DNA of 64,000 nucleotides, taken from assembly GCA_020851635.1 (NCBI GenBank), contig JADZCJ010000121.1, positions 1-64,000 on the forward strand. Direction: 5' to 3'. Positions 52,041 to 61,178 of the stretch are shown in pieces. The notes under the pieces were generated by a model. That model worked only from the letters and a program-made list of their open reading frames with translations, was not told the DNA's origin and did not search any database. The stretch comes from Anaerolineae bacterium (lineage in GTDB: Bacteria > Chloroflexota > Anaerolineae > UBA4142 > SHND01). The position numbers and the translations under genes are program-made. How positions within the stretch are numbered: the stretch's first letter is position 1; the number at the start of each line of letters is the position of its first letter.

Positions 52041-52272
52041 ATGAGCTCCTGGTAGTTATGATTCAGGATTGTTGATTGCTGAATTTCGATTTTCGATTTT
52101 CGATTGCAACTTGTGCTGCGCGCTGTATGCACTTGTACTCTTGCTGCTGCTCTGCGTGAGACGCGCTCGGCGTTTCACGTTCGGTGCTCACGTTGACGCT
52201 CACGCTCGACGTTTGACGTTTGTACATTGTGCATTCGGCATTGCGCATTCGTCCTTTGTCATCCGTCCTTTG

Positions 52273-53412
52273 TCACCTGCCACCCGCGATCTGCTGTCGT
52301 TTCTTGTCAATCCCCGCCAGCAACTGGTCAAACGCCTGGTCGAATTTCACAACCCCCTCTTTCAGGACCTGCGCGGTCACGGCATCGAGCGAAAAACCCG
52401 CCGCTTTGAATCGTTTGATAATGTCATGCGCCGCTTGCGGGTCCGCGTCCACCGTGCGCGCCACGACACCGTGTTCGGCAAAGGCATGAATTGTCTCCAT
52501 CGGCAATGTATTGACGGTATTCGGTCCGATCAGCTGCTCTACATATATCACATCGCGATAGGCGGGGTTCTTGGTTGACGTGGATGCCCAGAGCGGGCGC
52601 TGGACGCGGGCGCGTTTTGCCTGAATCGCCAACCCGCGCTCGGACGAGAAAATCTGCTTGAAATGTTCATACGCAATTTGCGCGTTCGCAATCGCGATTT
52701 TGCCCTGCAAATCCTCTAATTCTTGAAATCGCTGCGCATCTTTTTCCGTCTTGCGGGCATCGCTCAAGAGTTTGTCCGCCAGGGTATCAATACGGCTGAC
52801 AAAAAAACTGGCGACCGAAGCAATGCGGTCAATCGGTTTTCCCTCTGCCGCGCGCCGCTCCAATGCGCGCACAAAAGCCCACGCCACATCCTCATAGGCC
52901 TGCACTGCAAACAAGAGCGTGATGTTGATATTTAGCCCATCATACAGACATTGCTCGATGGCGGGAACGCCCTCGGGCGTCCCCGGGATTTTTACCATAA
53001 GATTGGGCCGATTGACCGTCTGCCACAGCCGTTTCACTTCGGCAATCGTCCCCTGCGTGTCATGCGCGAGGCGCGGCGAGACTTCGATGCTGACAAAACC
53101 GTCACCGCCGTTCGATTCGTCATACACCGGACGAAACACATCGCACGCCGCGCGCACATCGTCGGTCGCCAACTTTTCATAAATGGCGAGCGTATTGTGC
53201 CCCGCCGCAGCCAGCGTCTTGATTTGCGCGTCATAATCGTTGCTGCCGACGATCGCTTTTTCAAAAATGCTCGGGTTGGAGGTTTCCCCGCGCAGCGCCA
53301 CTGTGGTAACCAGTTGTTTCAATTCCCCCGATTCAATTTGATTGCGTTGCAGGCTGTCAAGCCAGACTGATTGCCCCTGCGCCAGCAGATCATAAAACCG
53401 ATTCGTAGCCAT
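52273..53412 (-). CDS. tal: Transaldolase
   Basis: 379 residues. The Schiff-base Lys is in LMVKIPGTPEGV. SNPSIFEKAI and the C-terminal GFSLDAVTAQVLKEGV are typical of the long bacterial transaldolases found with opcA and zwf. GGGAG precedes the ATG. The 232 bases to gnd hold only low-complexity repeats. Confidence 0.95.
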   Translation of the reverse strand: MATNRFYDLLAQGQSVWLDSLQRNQIESGELKQLVTTVALRGETSNPSIFEKAIVGSNDYDAQIKTLAAAGHNTLAIYEKLATDDVRAACDVFRPVYDESNGGDGFVSIEVSPRLAHDTQGTIAEVKRLWQTVNRPNLMVKIPGTPEGVPAIEQCLYDGLNINITLLFAVQAYEDVAWAFVRALERRAAEGKPIDRIASVASFFVSRIDTLADKLLSDARKTEKDAQRFQELEDLQGKIAIANAQIAYEHFKQIFSSERGLAIQAKRARVQRPLWASTSTKNPAYRDVIYVEQLIGPNTVNTLPMETIHAFAEHGVVARTVDADPQAAHDIIKRFKAAGFSLDAVTAQVLKEGVVKFDQAFDQLLAGIDKKRQQIAGGR

Positions 53413-53496
53413 AATTACTCCCTGATAATGTCATTTAGATATATGCGCCGCTTGCAAAATGGCGCGCCTGTCGCGTACCGGGGCTTGGACCTTGGA

Positions 53497-55014
53497 TCAC
53501 GATGCCAGCAGCTGATGATACAACTTGGTTTGTCGTTCGCGCGCGCGCTGATAAATCTCGAAATGGGCGGGATTCGGGACAAAGGTCTCGCCCAAATCTG
53601 CCTCCAAGTTATCTAACGATGAATTGTCGCTTGACGCGATGCTTGATTTGAGGGCGCGCAAAGCGAGCAGCGCCGCGCCCCGCGCGGATGCCTCGTCCTC
53701 GCCCGACGCCGTCACGGGCACGCCCAGCACATCAGCCAGAATCTGCACCCACACCGTCGAGTTGAGCAGCGCGCCCCCACTGGCAATTATTTCGCGGGGC
53801 GGTGGAATGGCGACCCGCAGCAAATCAAAAATCGCCGCAAACCGAAAGGCGACCGCCTCCAGCGACGCGCGCCACAATTCCACGGGCAAAGTGTCCAGAT
53901 TCCAACCGGTCAGCGCCGCGCGAGCATCGCCGTGATACCCCGGACTGCGCTCGCCCCCAAAAAAGGGCAGCAGCGTCAAGCCGTGCGCGTCGGGTTTCAT
54001 CGCGCGCAGTTCGGTTTCCACCTGCTCCTGTTCCGGCAGTTGGAAAATGCGCGCATAATACGCAAAGATATTGCCTCCGTCGGTCAGCGAACCGCCCATC
54101 AGCCCATCGTGCTCGTCCACGCGATACATCCACAACCCACGCGGCAGTTTGCGCAAGCCCTGCTCTGCGGGGAGGACCACGCGCATGGCGCCGCTGGTGC
54201 CCACCGTCACGGCGACGCGCGTTTCGTCCGTGCACCCGCTCCCCACGTTTGCCACCGCGCCGTCGCCCAGGGCGGGATACCACGGCACATTCGCCAGCGA
54301 TTTCCAGCGCGTCGCAAACTCGCCCTGCAGCCCCGACAGTCCCTGACTCACCAAAGTCACCGGCGACAACCGGGCGCGCGAAACCTCCGCAATATTCAAC
54401 ACCTGTTCATCCCAATCGCCGGTCGCGTGGTCCAACATCCCCGTCCACGCGGCGAACGAATGCGAAACGATGCTCCTGCCAAAGAGTTTTTGCAAAAAAT
54501 ATTCGTGAAGCGAGACAAACCGGGCGGTGCGCGCAAACACATCGGGCTGTGTCTCGCGCAGCCACAACAACCGCGCGGCAAGATACGCCGTGTGCAGCGG
54601 GCATCCCGTGCGCGCATAGATCGGCGCCCAATCATACGCGGCGCGCAGCTGCTCTACCTCGCGCGCGTTGCGTGTGTCGGCATAGAGATAGACGGGCGTC
54701 AGCGGCGCATCGTTTGCGTCGAGCGCCAGCATGTTGCTTGCAAGCGTGGACGCCGCCACCGCCGAGATTTCGAGCTTGTCGTGAACGAGAGCAAGGATCT
54801 CGTCAATGGCGTGTGTAAACGCGTCGAACATGACGCGCGCATCGAGCGTCGAGCCGCCGCCTTTGGTCGTATCGGGATGATATTTGCGCCGCGTCGTCAA
54901 CCCTGTCACATCGCGCGCCCGCGCATCATACACCATCGCGCGCAGGGACGATGTGCCAATGTCAATCACCAGCACAAACGGCGCGCGCGCGGCAGACAGG
55001 GAGACGCCAGACAT
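53497..55014 (-). CDS. FGGY-family carbohydrate kinase, probable gluconokinase
   Basis: 505 residues from MSGVSLSAARAPF. VIDIGTSSLRAMVYD is the phosphate-1 motif of the FGGY fold, and VTVGTSGAMRVV and IIASGGALLNS are the phosphate-2 and adenosine motifs. The family phosphorylates gluconate, xylulose, glycerol and others. The position upstream of tal, gnd and zwf favours gluconate as substrate; this is inference from context. Confidence 0.82.
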   Translation of the reverse strand: MSGVSLSAARAPFVLVIDIGTSSLRAMVYDARARDVTGLTTRRKYHPDTTKGGGSTLDARVMFDAFTHAIDEILALVHDKLEISAVAASTLASNMLALDANDAPLTPVYLYADTRNAREVEQLRAAYDWAPIYARTGCPLHTAYLAARLLWLRETQPDVFARTARFVSLHEYFLQKLFGRSIVSHSFAAWTGMLDHATGDWDEQVLNIAEVSRARLSPVTLVSQGLSGLQGEFATRWKSLANVPWYPALGDGAVANVGSGCTDETRVAVTVGTSGAMRVVLPAEQGLRKLPRGLWMYRVDEHDGLMGGSLTDGGNIFAYYARIFQLPEQEQVETELRAMKPDAHGLTLLPFFGGERSPGYHGDARAALTGWNLDTLPVELWRASLEAVAFRFAAIFDLLRVAIPPPREIIASGGALLNSTVWVQILADVLGVPVTASGEDEASARGAALLALRALKSSIASSDNSSLDNLEADLGETFVPNPAHFEIYQRARERQTKLYHQLLAS

Positions 55015-55102
55015 AAAAAAAGAGAGACGAACCGTTCCCAAACTCACATTTGCTGCGATAGAGTGAACTGTTCCGGACCGGTCCGCCTCTGCAAATTGTG
55101 CG

Positions 55103-55669
55103 TTATGCTTTGAGAAGCTCAGAGTGACTCTTGCGGAATTTGTTTACTTTGGGCGAGACGACCAGGCGACAATATGGCTGGTTCGGATTGTTTTTGAAAT
55201 ATTCCTGGTGATAATCTTCCGCCGGATAAAACTCTTGGAAAGGCACAACCTGCGTAACGATGGGGTCGTGGAACGCTTTGGCATCGGTGAGCGCTTTGAT
55301 GGTGGCGTTTGCAATCCGCTCTTGTTCGGCATCGTGTGTCAGGATGATCGAGCGGTATTGGTCGCCCACATCATTGCCCTGCCGATTCAACGTCGTCGGG
55401 TCGTGAATCTGAAAGAAAATGTCCAGCACGTCCCGGTAGGTAATCACGTTTGGATCGAACATGATCCGGACCACCTCGGCGTGACCCGTGTGGTGGGCGC
55501 AGACTTGATCGTAGGTTGGATTCTTGACGTGTCCGCCCGCGTACCCCGAAGTTGCCGAGGAAACGCCCCGCAAATTATTGTAAATCGCTTCGATGCACCA
55601 AAAACACCCGCCCCCCAGCGTCGCAATCTGCAAATTGTCCGTCCGGACGTGACCATTGCCGTTATTCAT
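55103..55669 (-). CDS. msrA: Peptide-methionine (S)-S-oxide reductase
   Basis: 188 residues with the active-site GGGCFWC, followed by GVSSATSGYAGG, YDQVCAHHTGHAEVV and YFKNNPNQPYC. It repairs methionine sulphoxide in proteins. No fused MsrB domain. Confidence 0.96.
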   Translation of the reverse strand: MNNGNGHVRTDNLQIATLGGGCFWCIEAIYNNLRGVSSATSGYAGGHVKNPTYDQVCAHHTGHAEVVRIMFDPNVITYRDVLDIFFQIHDPTTLNRQGNDVGDQYRSIILTHDAEQERIANATIKALTDAKAFHDPIVTQVVPFQEFYPAEDYHQEYFKNNPNQPYCRLVVSPKVNKFRKSHSELLKA

Positions 55670-55765
55670 TGGATAAATCCTTTCGTGCAGCGGAGAGTCT
55701 GACGATAAAGCATGTCTCTATAGAGTTTCACAACCATCCGAGATGTTACCTGTCGCGGCGTTACG

Positions 55766-56251
55766 CTATGTCTTGTTCAAGACCAAAAACAACAGAATAC
55801 CCACAACAATCGCCAGCCCGATGCTCACGATACCCAGCACAATGACCGGTCCCAGGTTGGTTGTGGGCGCGGGCGGGGGCAGCTGGCGCATGGGGGCGGC
55901 GCTAACATGGGTGGTCATGATCACCGGCGCAACAGGCGGCGCGCCCGGCGCAAGCTCAGGCACACCAGCGCGGTTCTCGTCCGCCAGTTTGCGCATCGCC
56001 TCCTCGTATTTTGCGCGCGCTTCCGGCGGCAAATCGTCCGCGCTCGCATACGTCTTGCCGTCGTACACGATTGTGTTGGACCGGATCATTGTCGCGCCCG
56101 CCGTTGCCAGATTGTCCATAATATCCGGCAGTCCGTTTTGATTCTTGTCGGCAAACACGTTTTGCATCGCGTCCCACTGCGCCCTGACATCCGGCGGCAT
56201 TTCTTCCAGACTGGCATACGTCTTGCCGTTGATCATCAAGGTATTTGACAT
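55766..56251 (-). CDS. Small protein with duplicated motif and C-terminal membrane helix
   Basis: 161 residues. Two copies of a 25-residue motif (INGKTYASLEEMPPDVRAQW and YDGKTYASADDLPPEARAKY) flank a DKNQNGLPDIMD stretch resembling a calcium-binding DxNxNGxxD loop. A Pro-rich linker leads to a C-terminal membrane helix (about 133-157). Family unknown. It directly follows the cysteine-rich gene (stop and start abut). Confidence 0.7.
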   Translation of the reverse strand: MSNTLMINGKTYASLEEMPPDVRAQWDAMQNVFADKNQNGLPDIMDNLATAGATMIRSNTIVYDGKTYASADDLPPEARAKYEEAMRKLADENRAGVPELAPGAPPVAPVIMTTHVSAAPMRQLPPPAPTTNLGPVIVLGIVSIGLAIVVGILLFLVLNKT

Positions 56252-56614
56252 TTATTTTTCTATCACCTCGAACTCTTGCAAATCCACCTCATGGCAGCGC
56301 CCGCACCCCACGCGCGGGTCCTGCACTTGGGAGAAATCCCGGTCGCAAAAACTCTCGACCTCGACCTTTTTGCTCAGCCCGAACAGCGATTTTGCCACGC
56401 GCCCATACAAATGCAAATGCTCGCACTGATTGGTCAGCAAAATATCCGGCGCCGGGCAATTCTGACAGAGCGCCGGAAACCATTTAGGCGAGTCCGGATT
56501 ATTCTCTATCAGCCGACATTCTTCCGACTCGCGCCCGCGAAAATAGTCGCTGTAATAATATTTACATTCTTTGCCGTACGGTGTTTTCATAAATCCCTCG
56601 ACCCATTTCGCCAC
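56252..56614 (-). CDS. Cysteine-rich protein of unknown function
   Basis: About 120 residues from the GTG at 56614 (MAKWVEGFMKTPYGKECKYY). At least nine cysteines are spaced as in a metal-binding protein: KEC, EEC, ALCQNC, NQC, SFC, GCGRC. The YYY-DYFRGR-EC-RLI pattern looks like a conserved Chloroflexota family, but I can assign no function. ATG 56590 is an alternative start. It sits 10 bases after the subtilase stop. Confidence 0.7.
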   Translation of the reverse strand: MAKWVEGFMKTPYGKECKYYYSDYFRGRESEECRLIENNPDSPKWFPALCQNCPAPDILLTNQCEHLHLYGRVAKSLFGLSKKVEVESFCDRDFSQVQDPRVGCGRCHEVDLQEFEVIEK

Positions 56615-56624
56615 CCGGACGGGT

Positions 56625-57851
56625 TCACCGCGGCCCGACGGCCTCGTCGAGTTTGCCGGGTCTTGTGCGTGTTGCCTGTCCGTGCTGCGGGGCGCTTGCC
56701 AAGAGATCTGCCGCCCGGATCGCCCGATACGCATCAATTCGACCAAAGCCCATGTATTTGTTCCATCCTCCCTCCTCGGCGCGTTCGGAGAAATCGCACT
56801 CTACTCCACATTCCTGTTTCTTGAAAGCAGTCCGTTGAAGAAGGTCTTGAATTTGACGCGGCGTCAGATTGGGATTCTTTGACAGCACGAGCGCGACGAG
56901 CGCGCTCACCTGAGGCGCCGCGTAGGATGTTCCGCTGTAATACCCGTATCCGTCGGGTTTCGTTGTATAGATATTCTGACCCGGCGCCATCAGGTCCAGT
57001 TCTATGCCGTAATTACTGCCGGACCACAGCGGGATCTGGTTGGGAATCGCACAATTGAGCGCAAGAAGCGCCCCGGCGCATCTCTCATCGGAATAGTTGG
57101 TCGCGCCGACGGCTATCACTTCAGGAAAACGCGCCGGATAGAGAACATTTTCCTCATTCTTGTTCCCGCTCGCCGCCACAATCACAATGCCCCTGGCATA
57201 CGCCTCACGAATTGCGCCATGTAAACCTTGCAACACATCCTGACTGCAAAGGTCGCGCGGGCAGGGGCCGCCGATGCTGATATTGATCACCCTTGGCGGG
57301 GTCGGAGTGGCGTTTATCGCCATCCTGATCGCCTTTTCCATGCGTGAAAAGATAACATCATAGTTGTTGCCGCCTCCCGCGCTGTCCATCACTTTGAGCG
57401 GCATGATCCTGCCGTCCCAGGTAATTCCCGCCATGCCCCTGGCGTTGTCTGTCACCGCTCCGATAATGCCTGCAACAGCTGTGCCATGCCCCAGGTTGTC
57501 TTCGGGCACGCTGTCGGCGTTGGCAAAATCATACCCGGTCACCAGTCTCTTTTGCAGGTCTTCGTGGTCGAGGTCTATGCCGGTATCAAGCACCGCAACA
57601 ATGATATTCGGGTTGCCGCGGGTCAGTTCCCACGCATTCTGAAATCCCAATTTGGCGGCTTGCGAGTCCGCAAGATACCATTGACTTTTATCTTTGAAAC
57701 GCGGGTCATTGGGAGTTTTGATCGGAGCGGCGGCGGCGGAATTCAAAGTGATGCCGAGGATAGCGCAGGCAAGCATCACAATTATTCCCTTGACCGGTAA
57801 TCCTGACGCAGTCATCAAGAACGCCGAAAGACGATGTAGGTGGTCACTCAT
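56625..57851 (-). CDS. Secreted subtilisin-like serine protease (S8)
   Basis: 408 residues from the ATG at 57851 (AAAGGA upstream). A signal peptide or anchor (about 20-42) is followed by the S8 catalytic domain: Asp in VAVLDTGIDLDHEDL, His in LGHGTAVAGIIG and Ser in SGTSYAAPQ. An Asn oxyanion residue lies in AASGNK. It has no large propeptide. Predicted extracellular or periplasmic protease. First gene of a three-gene run with the two small proteins downstream. Confidence 0.93.
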   Translation of the reverse strand: MSDHLHRLSAFLMTASGLPVKGIIVMLACAILGITLNSAAAAPIKTPNDPRFKDKSQWYLADSQAAKLGFQNAWELTRGNPNIIVAVLDTGIDLDHEDLQKRLVTGYDFANADSVPEDNLGHGTAVAGIIGAVTDNARGMAGITWDGRIMPLKVMDSAGGGNNYDVIFSRMEKAIRMAINATPTPPRVINISIGGPCPRDLCSQDVLQGLHGAIREAYARGIVIVAASGNKNEENVLYPARFPEVIAVGATNYSDERCAGALLALNCAIPNQIPLWSGSNYGIELDLMAPGQNIYTTKPDGYGYYSGTSYAAPQVSALVALVLSKNPNLTPRQIQDLLQRTAFKKQECGVECDFSERAEEGGWNKYMGFGRIDAYRAIRAADLLASAPQHGQATRTRPGKLDEAVGPR

Positions 57852-58015
57852 CGTTGCCGGTCCTTTTGCCAGTGTCTTGACATTGTCGCACATTTTAGCA
57901 TAAAGGTTCGAACAGCTTGTAGTATTCTCGATCTCTCAGAAAAAGATTGCCCATCCGTTTGGGGGAGGGCAGTCTCTTTTGATCGTCCCTACTCGATGTG
58001 CCATTGTCTATGCCC

Positions 58016-58816
58016 CTACGTCCGTTTGACGTTCCCCCAATCCCCCATCTTGACATATACCACCGCCAGCGACCACACCTGTCCCAGATACGGCACATTG
58101 TCAACCTGGAATTGAAATTCATCCGACAGCGGAATTCCCAGATTGCTGCCCAGCGCAAATTTTGCCAGCGCCGATTGGTCGTTCAGCGGCACACCCATTC
58201 GGTTCGCTCCGGCAATCAACGCCGCTCGCCGCGCATCTCTGCCGGAGGGACCCGTTTGCAGGTCGGCAATCATTCGATCAAAGGGACAATTCGGTCCCGG
58301 ACAGTTCGGACGGTCCACCGTGTCAAAATCATTGTGTCCAATCAGCGTCTCGCCGCGCACATATTCCAGCTCCGTCTCGTTCCGAATCCACTGCAACAGT
58401 TTCAAATTTGCCAGATACATCGGCTCGGTCCATGGCTCGCCAAAAAAACCTTCGTGCTCGATCGAAATCGTATATTGGTTTGGGTTCACCGCCGGAATCA
58501 ACCCTCCCCACTTGGGCGTCACCTCGATTCCGCGCGGGTTGCGCCACACGCCGTTGTCCCACTTTAGTCCGTTTGCCCACGCGGTATCGTTGATCGAAAC
58601 ATATTGTTCGATCTCGCCCTGTTTCCCCACCGTGAAATGCGCCGACGCCTTGCGCGCGGGATTGTTGAACGTCGGAAAGAACGCGGTGAGCGGTCCTTCG
58701 CCGATGTGCAGGACCACCGCCTTGACGCGCTGTCCGTTCCGACCCACCTCAAAGTTTCCCGAATCGGTGATTGGTTTTTGCGTAGCAAAAGGGCATAGCC
58801 CGTTGGATGTTGGCAT
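58016..58816 (-). CDS. N-acetylmuramoyl-L-alanine amidase-like protein (Ami_2)
   Basis: 266 residues. VVLHIGEG supplies the first zinc His, and SIEHEGF and LIGHNDFD the following acidic and His residues; SAHFTVGKQGEIEQYV is the typical amidase_2 strand pair. The enzyme cleaves the amide between muramic acid and the peptide stem. No signal peptide is visible, so secretion is uncertain. Start at 58816 has AGGA upstream; the ATG at 58846 would add 10 residues. Confidence 0.85.
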   Translation of the reverse strand: MPTSNGLCPFATQKPITDSGNFEVGRNGQRVKAVVLHIGEGPLTAFFPTFNNPARKASAHFTVGKQGEIEQYVSINDTAWANGLKWDNGVWRNPRGIEVTPKWGGLIPAVNPNQYTISIEHEGFFGEPWTEPMYLANLKLLQWIRNETELEYVRGETLIGHNDFDTVDRPNCPGPNCPFDRMIADLQTGPSGRDARRAALIAGANRMGVPLNDQSALAKFALGSNLGIPLSDEFQFQVDNVPYLGQVWSLAVVYVKMGDWGNVKRT

Positions 58817-58878
58817 AAGCGTATCCTGTTGTCTCTTTTTTTTCATTTTAGCACAACCGCTATGCAACTGGCGGGTGG

Positions 58879-59000
58879 GGAACGAAACGGCGGGGGAACG
58901 AAACGGTGCAATGCTGGCGGGTGGGGGAACGAAGCGGCGCAATGTTGGCGGGTGGGGGAACGAAGCGGCGGGGGAACGAAACGGCGTTCGTTCCTTACGG
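58879..59000. repeat. Degenerate cluster of GGAACGAA repeats
   Basis: Several partial copies (GGAACGAAACGGCG, GGAACGAAGCGGCG) separated by GGCGGGTGGG, ending in one complete copy followed by TTACGG. The remainder of 58817-59263 shows no gene. Confidence 0.8.
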
Positions 59001-59263
59001 ATCAAGTCGTGAGGCACATGTCAGTTGGGTGAGGATGATGACAGGACATAGCCCCGGTGCTACAATATCGCTGCACCGTCCACAAAACTCGTCTTGGCAC
59101 GGCTCGGTATTGCACTGTCGTTTGTTGTCGCCCCGCGCGGCGCCATCAAATCGGGCAGACCCGGTACTGCCCCATCATGTGACAACCGAGACAAGCGGCA
59201 ATGTGTGTTTCCGGCGAATTCGTTCGCAACCGGCTTGTCCGTTTCTCGACAGGAGGAATCAAC

Positions 59264-59719
59264 ATGCTTCAAGGAGTCACGCCTTATGGAATTGACCGGC
59301 GCCCCACACCGTCCGGGCTTGATCTCGATCAATTACTGCCGAGCCGGGTGGGACCATACACGCGCACACTTTTGGAAACCTCGTCAAACCGCGGTGTTCC
59401 CGCGACAACCGTCAAACTCGATGGCGAGTCAATATACGCCACCTACCAATCCGGCGCAAAACAAATCCTGGTCGAGTTTGCCGTCAGCAGTCGTCCCGAG
59501 GACGCGCAGATGGTTCTGGATGTTGCGGCGAGCGAGACCACCGACCAATTCCCGACCGACCCGCGTTTCGGTTCGATGGGCACCGAGCCGAGCTACCTCA
59601 AAGTGAACAACGAGTACGGCTCGTTCTTTGCCTGGACGCGCGGCGGCTATTATTTTTCTGCCAATGCCAAAGGCGGCGAGGCCGATCTCGACGCGTTTAT
59701 TCAATCCTTTCCCTATTGA
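59264..59719 (+). CDS. Hypothetical protein (151 aa)
   Basis: A perfect AGGAGG lies about 7 bases before the ATG. It is a compact soluble protein with no signal peptide; it contains GPYTRTLLETSSNRGV, ILVEFAVSSRPEDAQMVL and YFSANAKGGEADLDAFI. It looks like a small alpha-beta domain of unknown family. It is followed 59 bases later by the beta-helix gene on the same strand. Confidence 0.75.
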   Translation: MLQGVTPYGIDRRPTPSGLDLDQLLPSRVGPYTRTLLETSSNRGVPATTVKLDGESIYATYQSGAKQILVEFAVSSRPEDAQMVLDVAASETTDQFPTDPRFGSMGTEPSYLKVNNEYGSFFAWTRGGYYFSANAKGGEADLDAFIQSFPY

Positions 59720-59778
59720 ACCGGCAAAACACATGGCGAGCGTTCGCTGCCGTCGCCCCGCATAAAGGAGTTGCCACC

Positions 59779-61128
59779 ATGAGCAAATTGTTTGCTGTCA
59801 CGTTGGCTGGCATGTGTCTCTATGTTTTTGTATCGGTCCCCGCGCACGCGCGAGCTGTCATTCCGCACGTCATTTATACCGTCAACAGCACACTCGACGA
59901 GCCGGACGCCAATCCCGGCAATGGCAAATGCAAAAGCGCGCCCTCTCGAAAATGCACCCTGCGCGCGGCGATCATGGAGAGCAACGCAGTGGGCGGCGCG
60001 ACGATCATTCTCCCCGCCGGGACCTATCAGCTCACTCACAAAGACCCGGCTGAACCCTCCGAAGATACAGGCAAGAGCGGCGACCTTGACGTGCTTGTGC
60101 CTCTCAAATTCAAGGGCGCGGGCAAAGGGTTGACCATTATTGACGGGAAAGGTCTCGACCGCGTCTTTGACCTCTTTGGCAAAACAAAAATCGCGCGCAT
60201 GACCATTCAAAATGGCGCCACCGCCGAGAATGGCGGCGGCATCAAGATCGAGGGCAGCGGCAAACTTGTACTGCGAAACAGCGTCGTGACAGATAATCAA
60301 GCGCTCAACGGCAGCGGCATTTACGGCGGCGGAGACATGACGCTCATCCACTCGACGGTCTGGTACAACAACTGCGTCAACAAAGCGCAGCAGGGCGGCG
60401 GCATCTATGTCGGCTATGGCGCGTATATTTCGCAAACGCGCATCAGCAACAACTGCGCCGACCAGGGCGGCGGGATTTTTGCCACCGATCTCGCGGATGT
60501 GCGGCTCGATGTGTTCCTTGTCAACAGCACCGTGGACAGCAACAAGGCGCGCGAGGGCGGGGGCATCTACACCTATACCGGCGGCTATGTTCTGAACAGC
60601 ACTATCGTTTCGAATCGCGCCAATCTCGGTTCCGGTGGTTCGGGCGAAGGCGGCGGCGTTTACAACAGCAGCGTAATCGAGGATTTTTCGTTCTGGAATG
60701 CCACCATCGTCGGCAATAGCGCGGGCGCGGGGAGCACGGCGGGCGGCATCTATGTCGCGCCGTTTGAAAACGCAAATCTCAAAAACACGATCCTCGATTT
60801 CAATTCGCCCGACGACTGTGAGGGTTCATTTACGTCGTGGAATTACAACCTGATTTATAACCCGAACGGCTGCGCGCTGAGCGCGGACCCGAGCACGCAG
60901 ACCGGCTTGCACGCCGACTTGAAACCACTCGCCAGCAACGGCGGACCGACGCCCACCATGGGACTGTATCTCGTGAGTGAAGCGCTCGATGCCATTCCCG
61001 TCGCGCACTGCACATGGAGCAGCGGCAACATCGCGCTCACCACCGACCAACGCGGTTTTCCGCGCCCGGTTGATGGTGACGGCAACGGCAAGGCAAAATG
61101 CGACATCGGGGCGGTCGAGATGCCGTAG
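59779..61128 (+). CDS. Secreted parallel beta-helix protein with CSLREA-like motif
   Basis: 449 residues from the ATG at 59779 (AAAGGAG upstream). A signal peptide (about 3-24) is followed by FTVN-like YTVNSTLDEPDANPG and CTLRAAIMESNA, the CSLREA motif that opens many bacterial surface beta-helix proteins. The rest is Asn/Gly-rich right-handed beta-helix repeats (NGGGI, QGGGIYV, EGGGIYT). The C-terminal QRGFPRPVDGDGNG-CDIGAVE is the usual end of this family. Surface location likely; adhesin or glycan-binding role possible. Confidence 0.88.
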   Translation: MSKLFAVTLAGMCLYVFVSVPAHARAVIPHVIYTVNSTLDEPDANPGNGKCKSAPSRKCTLRAAIMESNAVGGATIILPAGTYQLTHKDPAEPSEDTGKSGDLDVLVPLKFKGAGKGLTIIDGKGLDRVFDLFGKTKIARMTIQNGATAENGGGIKIEGSGKLVLRNSVVTDNQALNGSGIYGGGDMTLIHSTVWYNNCVNKAQQGGGIYVGYGAYISQTRISNNCADQGGGIFATDLADVRLDVFLVNSTVDSNKAREGGGIYTYTGGYVLNSTIVSNRANLGSGGSGEGGGVYNSSVIEDFSFWNATIVGNSAGAGSTAGGIYVAPFENANLKNTILDFNSPDDCEGSFTSWNYNLIYNPNGCALSADPSTQTGLHADLKPLASNGGPTPTMGLYLVSEALDAIPVAHCTWSSGNIALTTDQRGFPRPVDGDGNGKAKCDIGAVEMP

Positions 61129-61178
61129 ACTGTAGACGAGAATATAGAGGGAGCAGAGGACAGGCGGAGGACCGCAAT

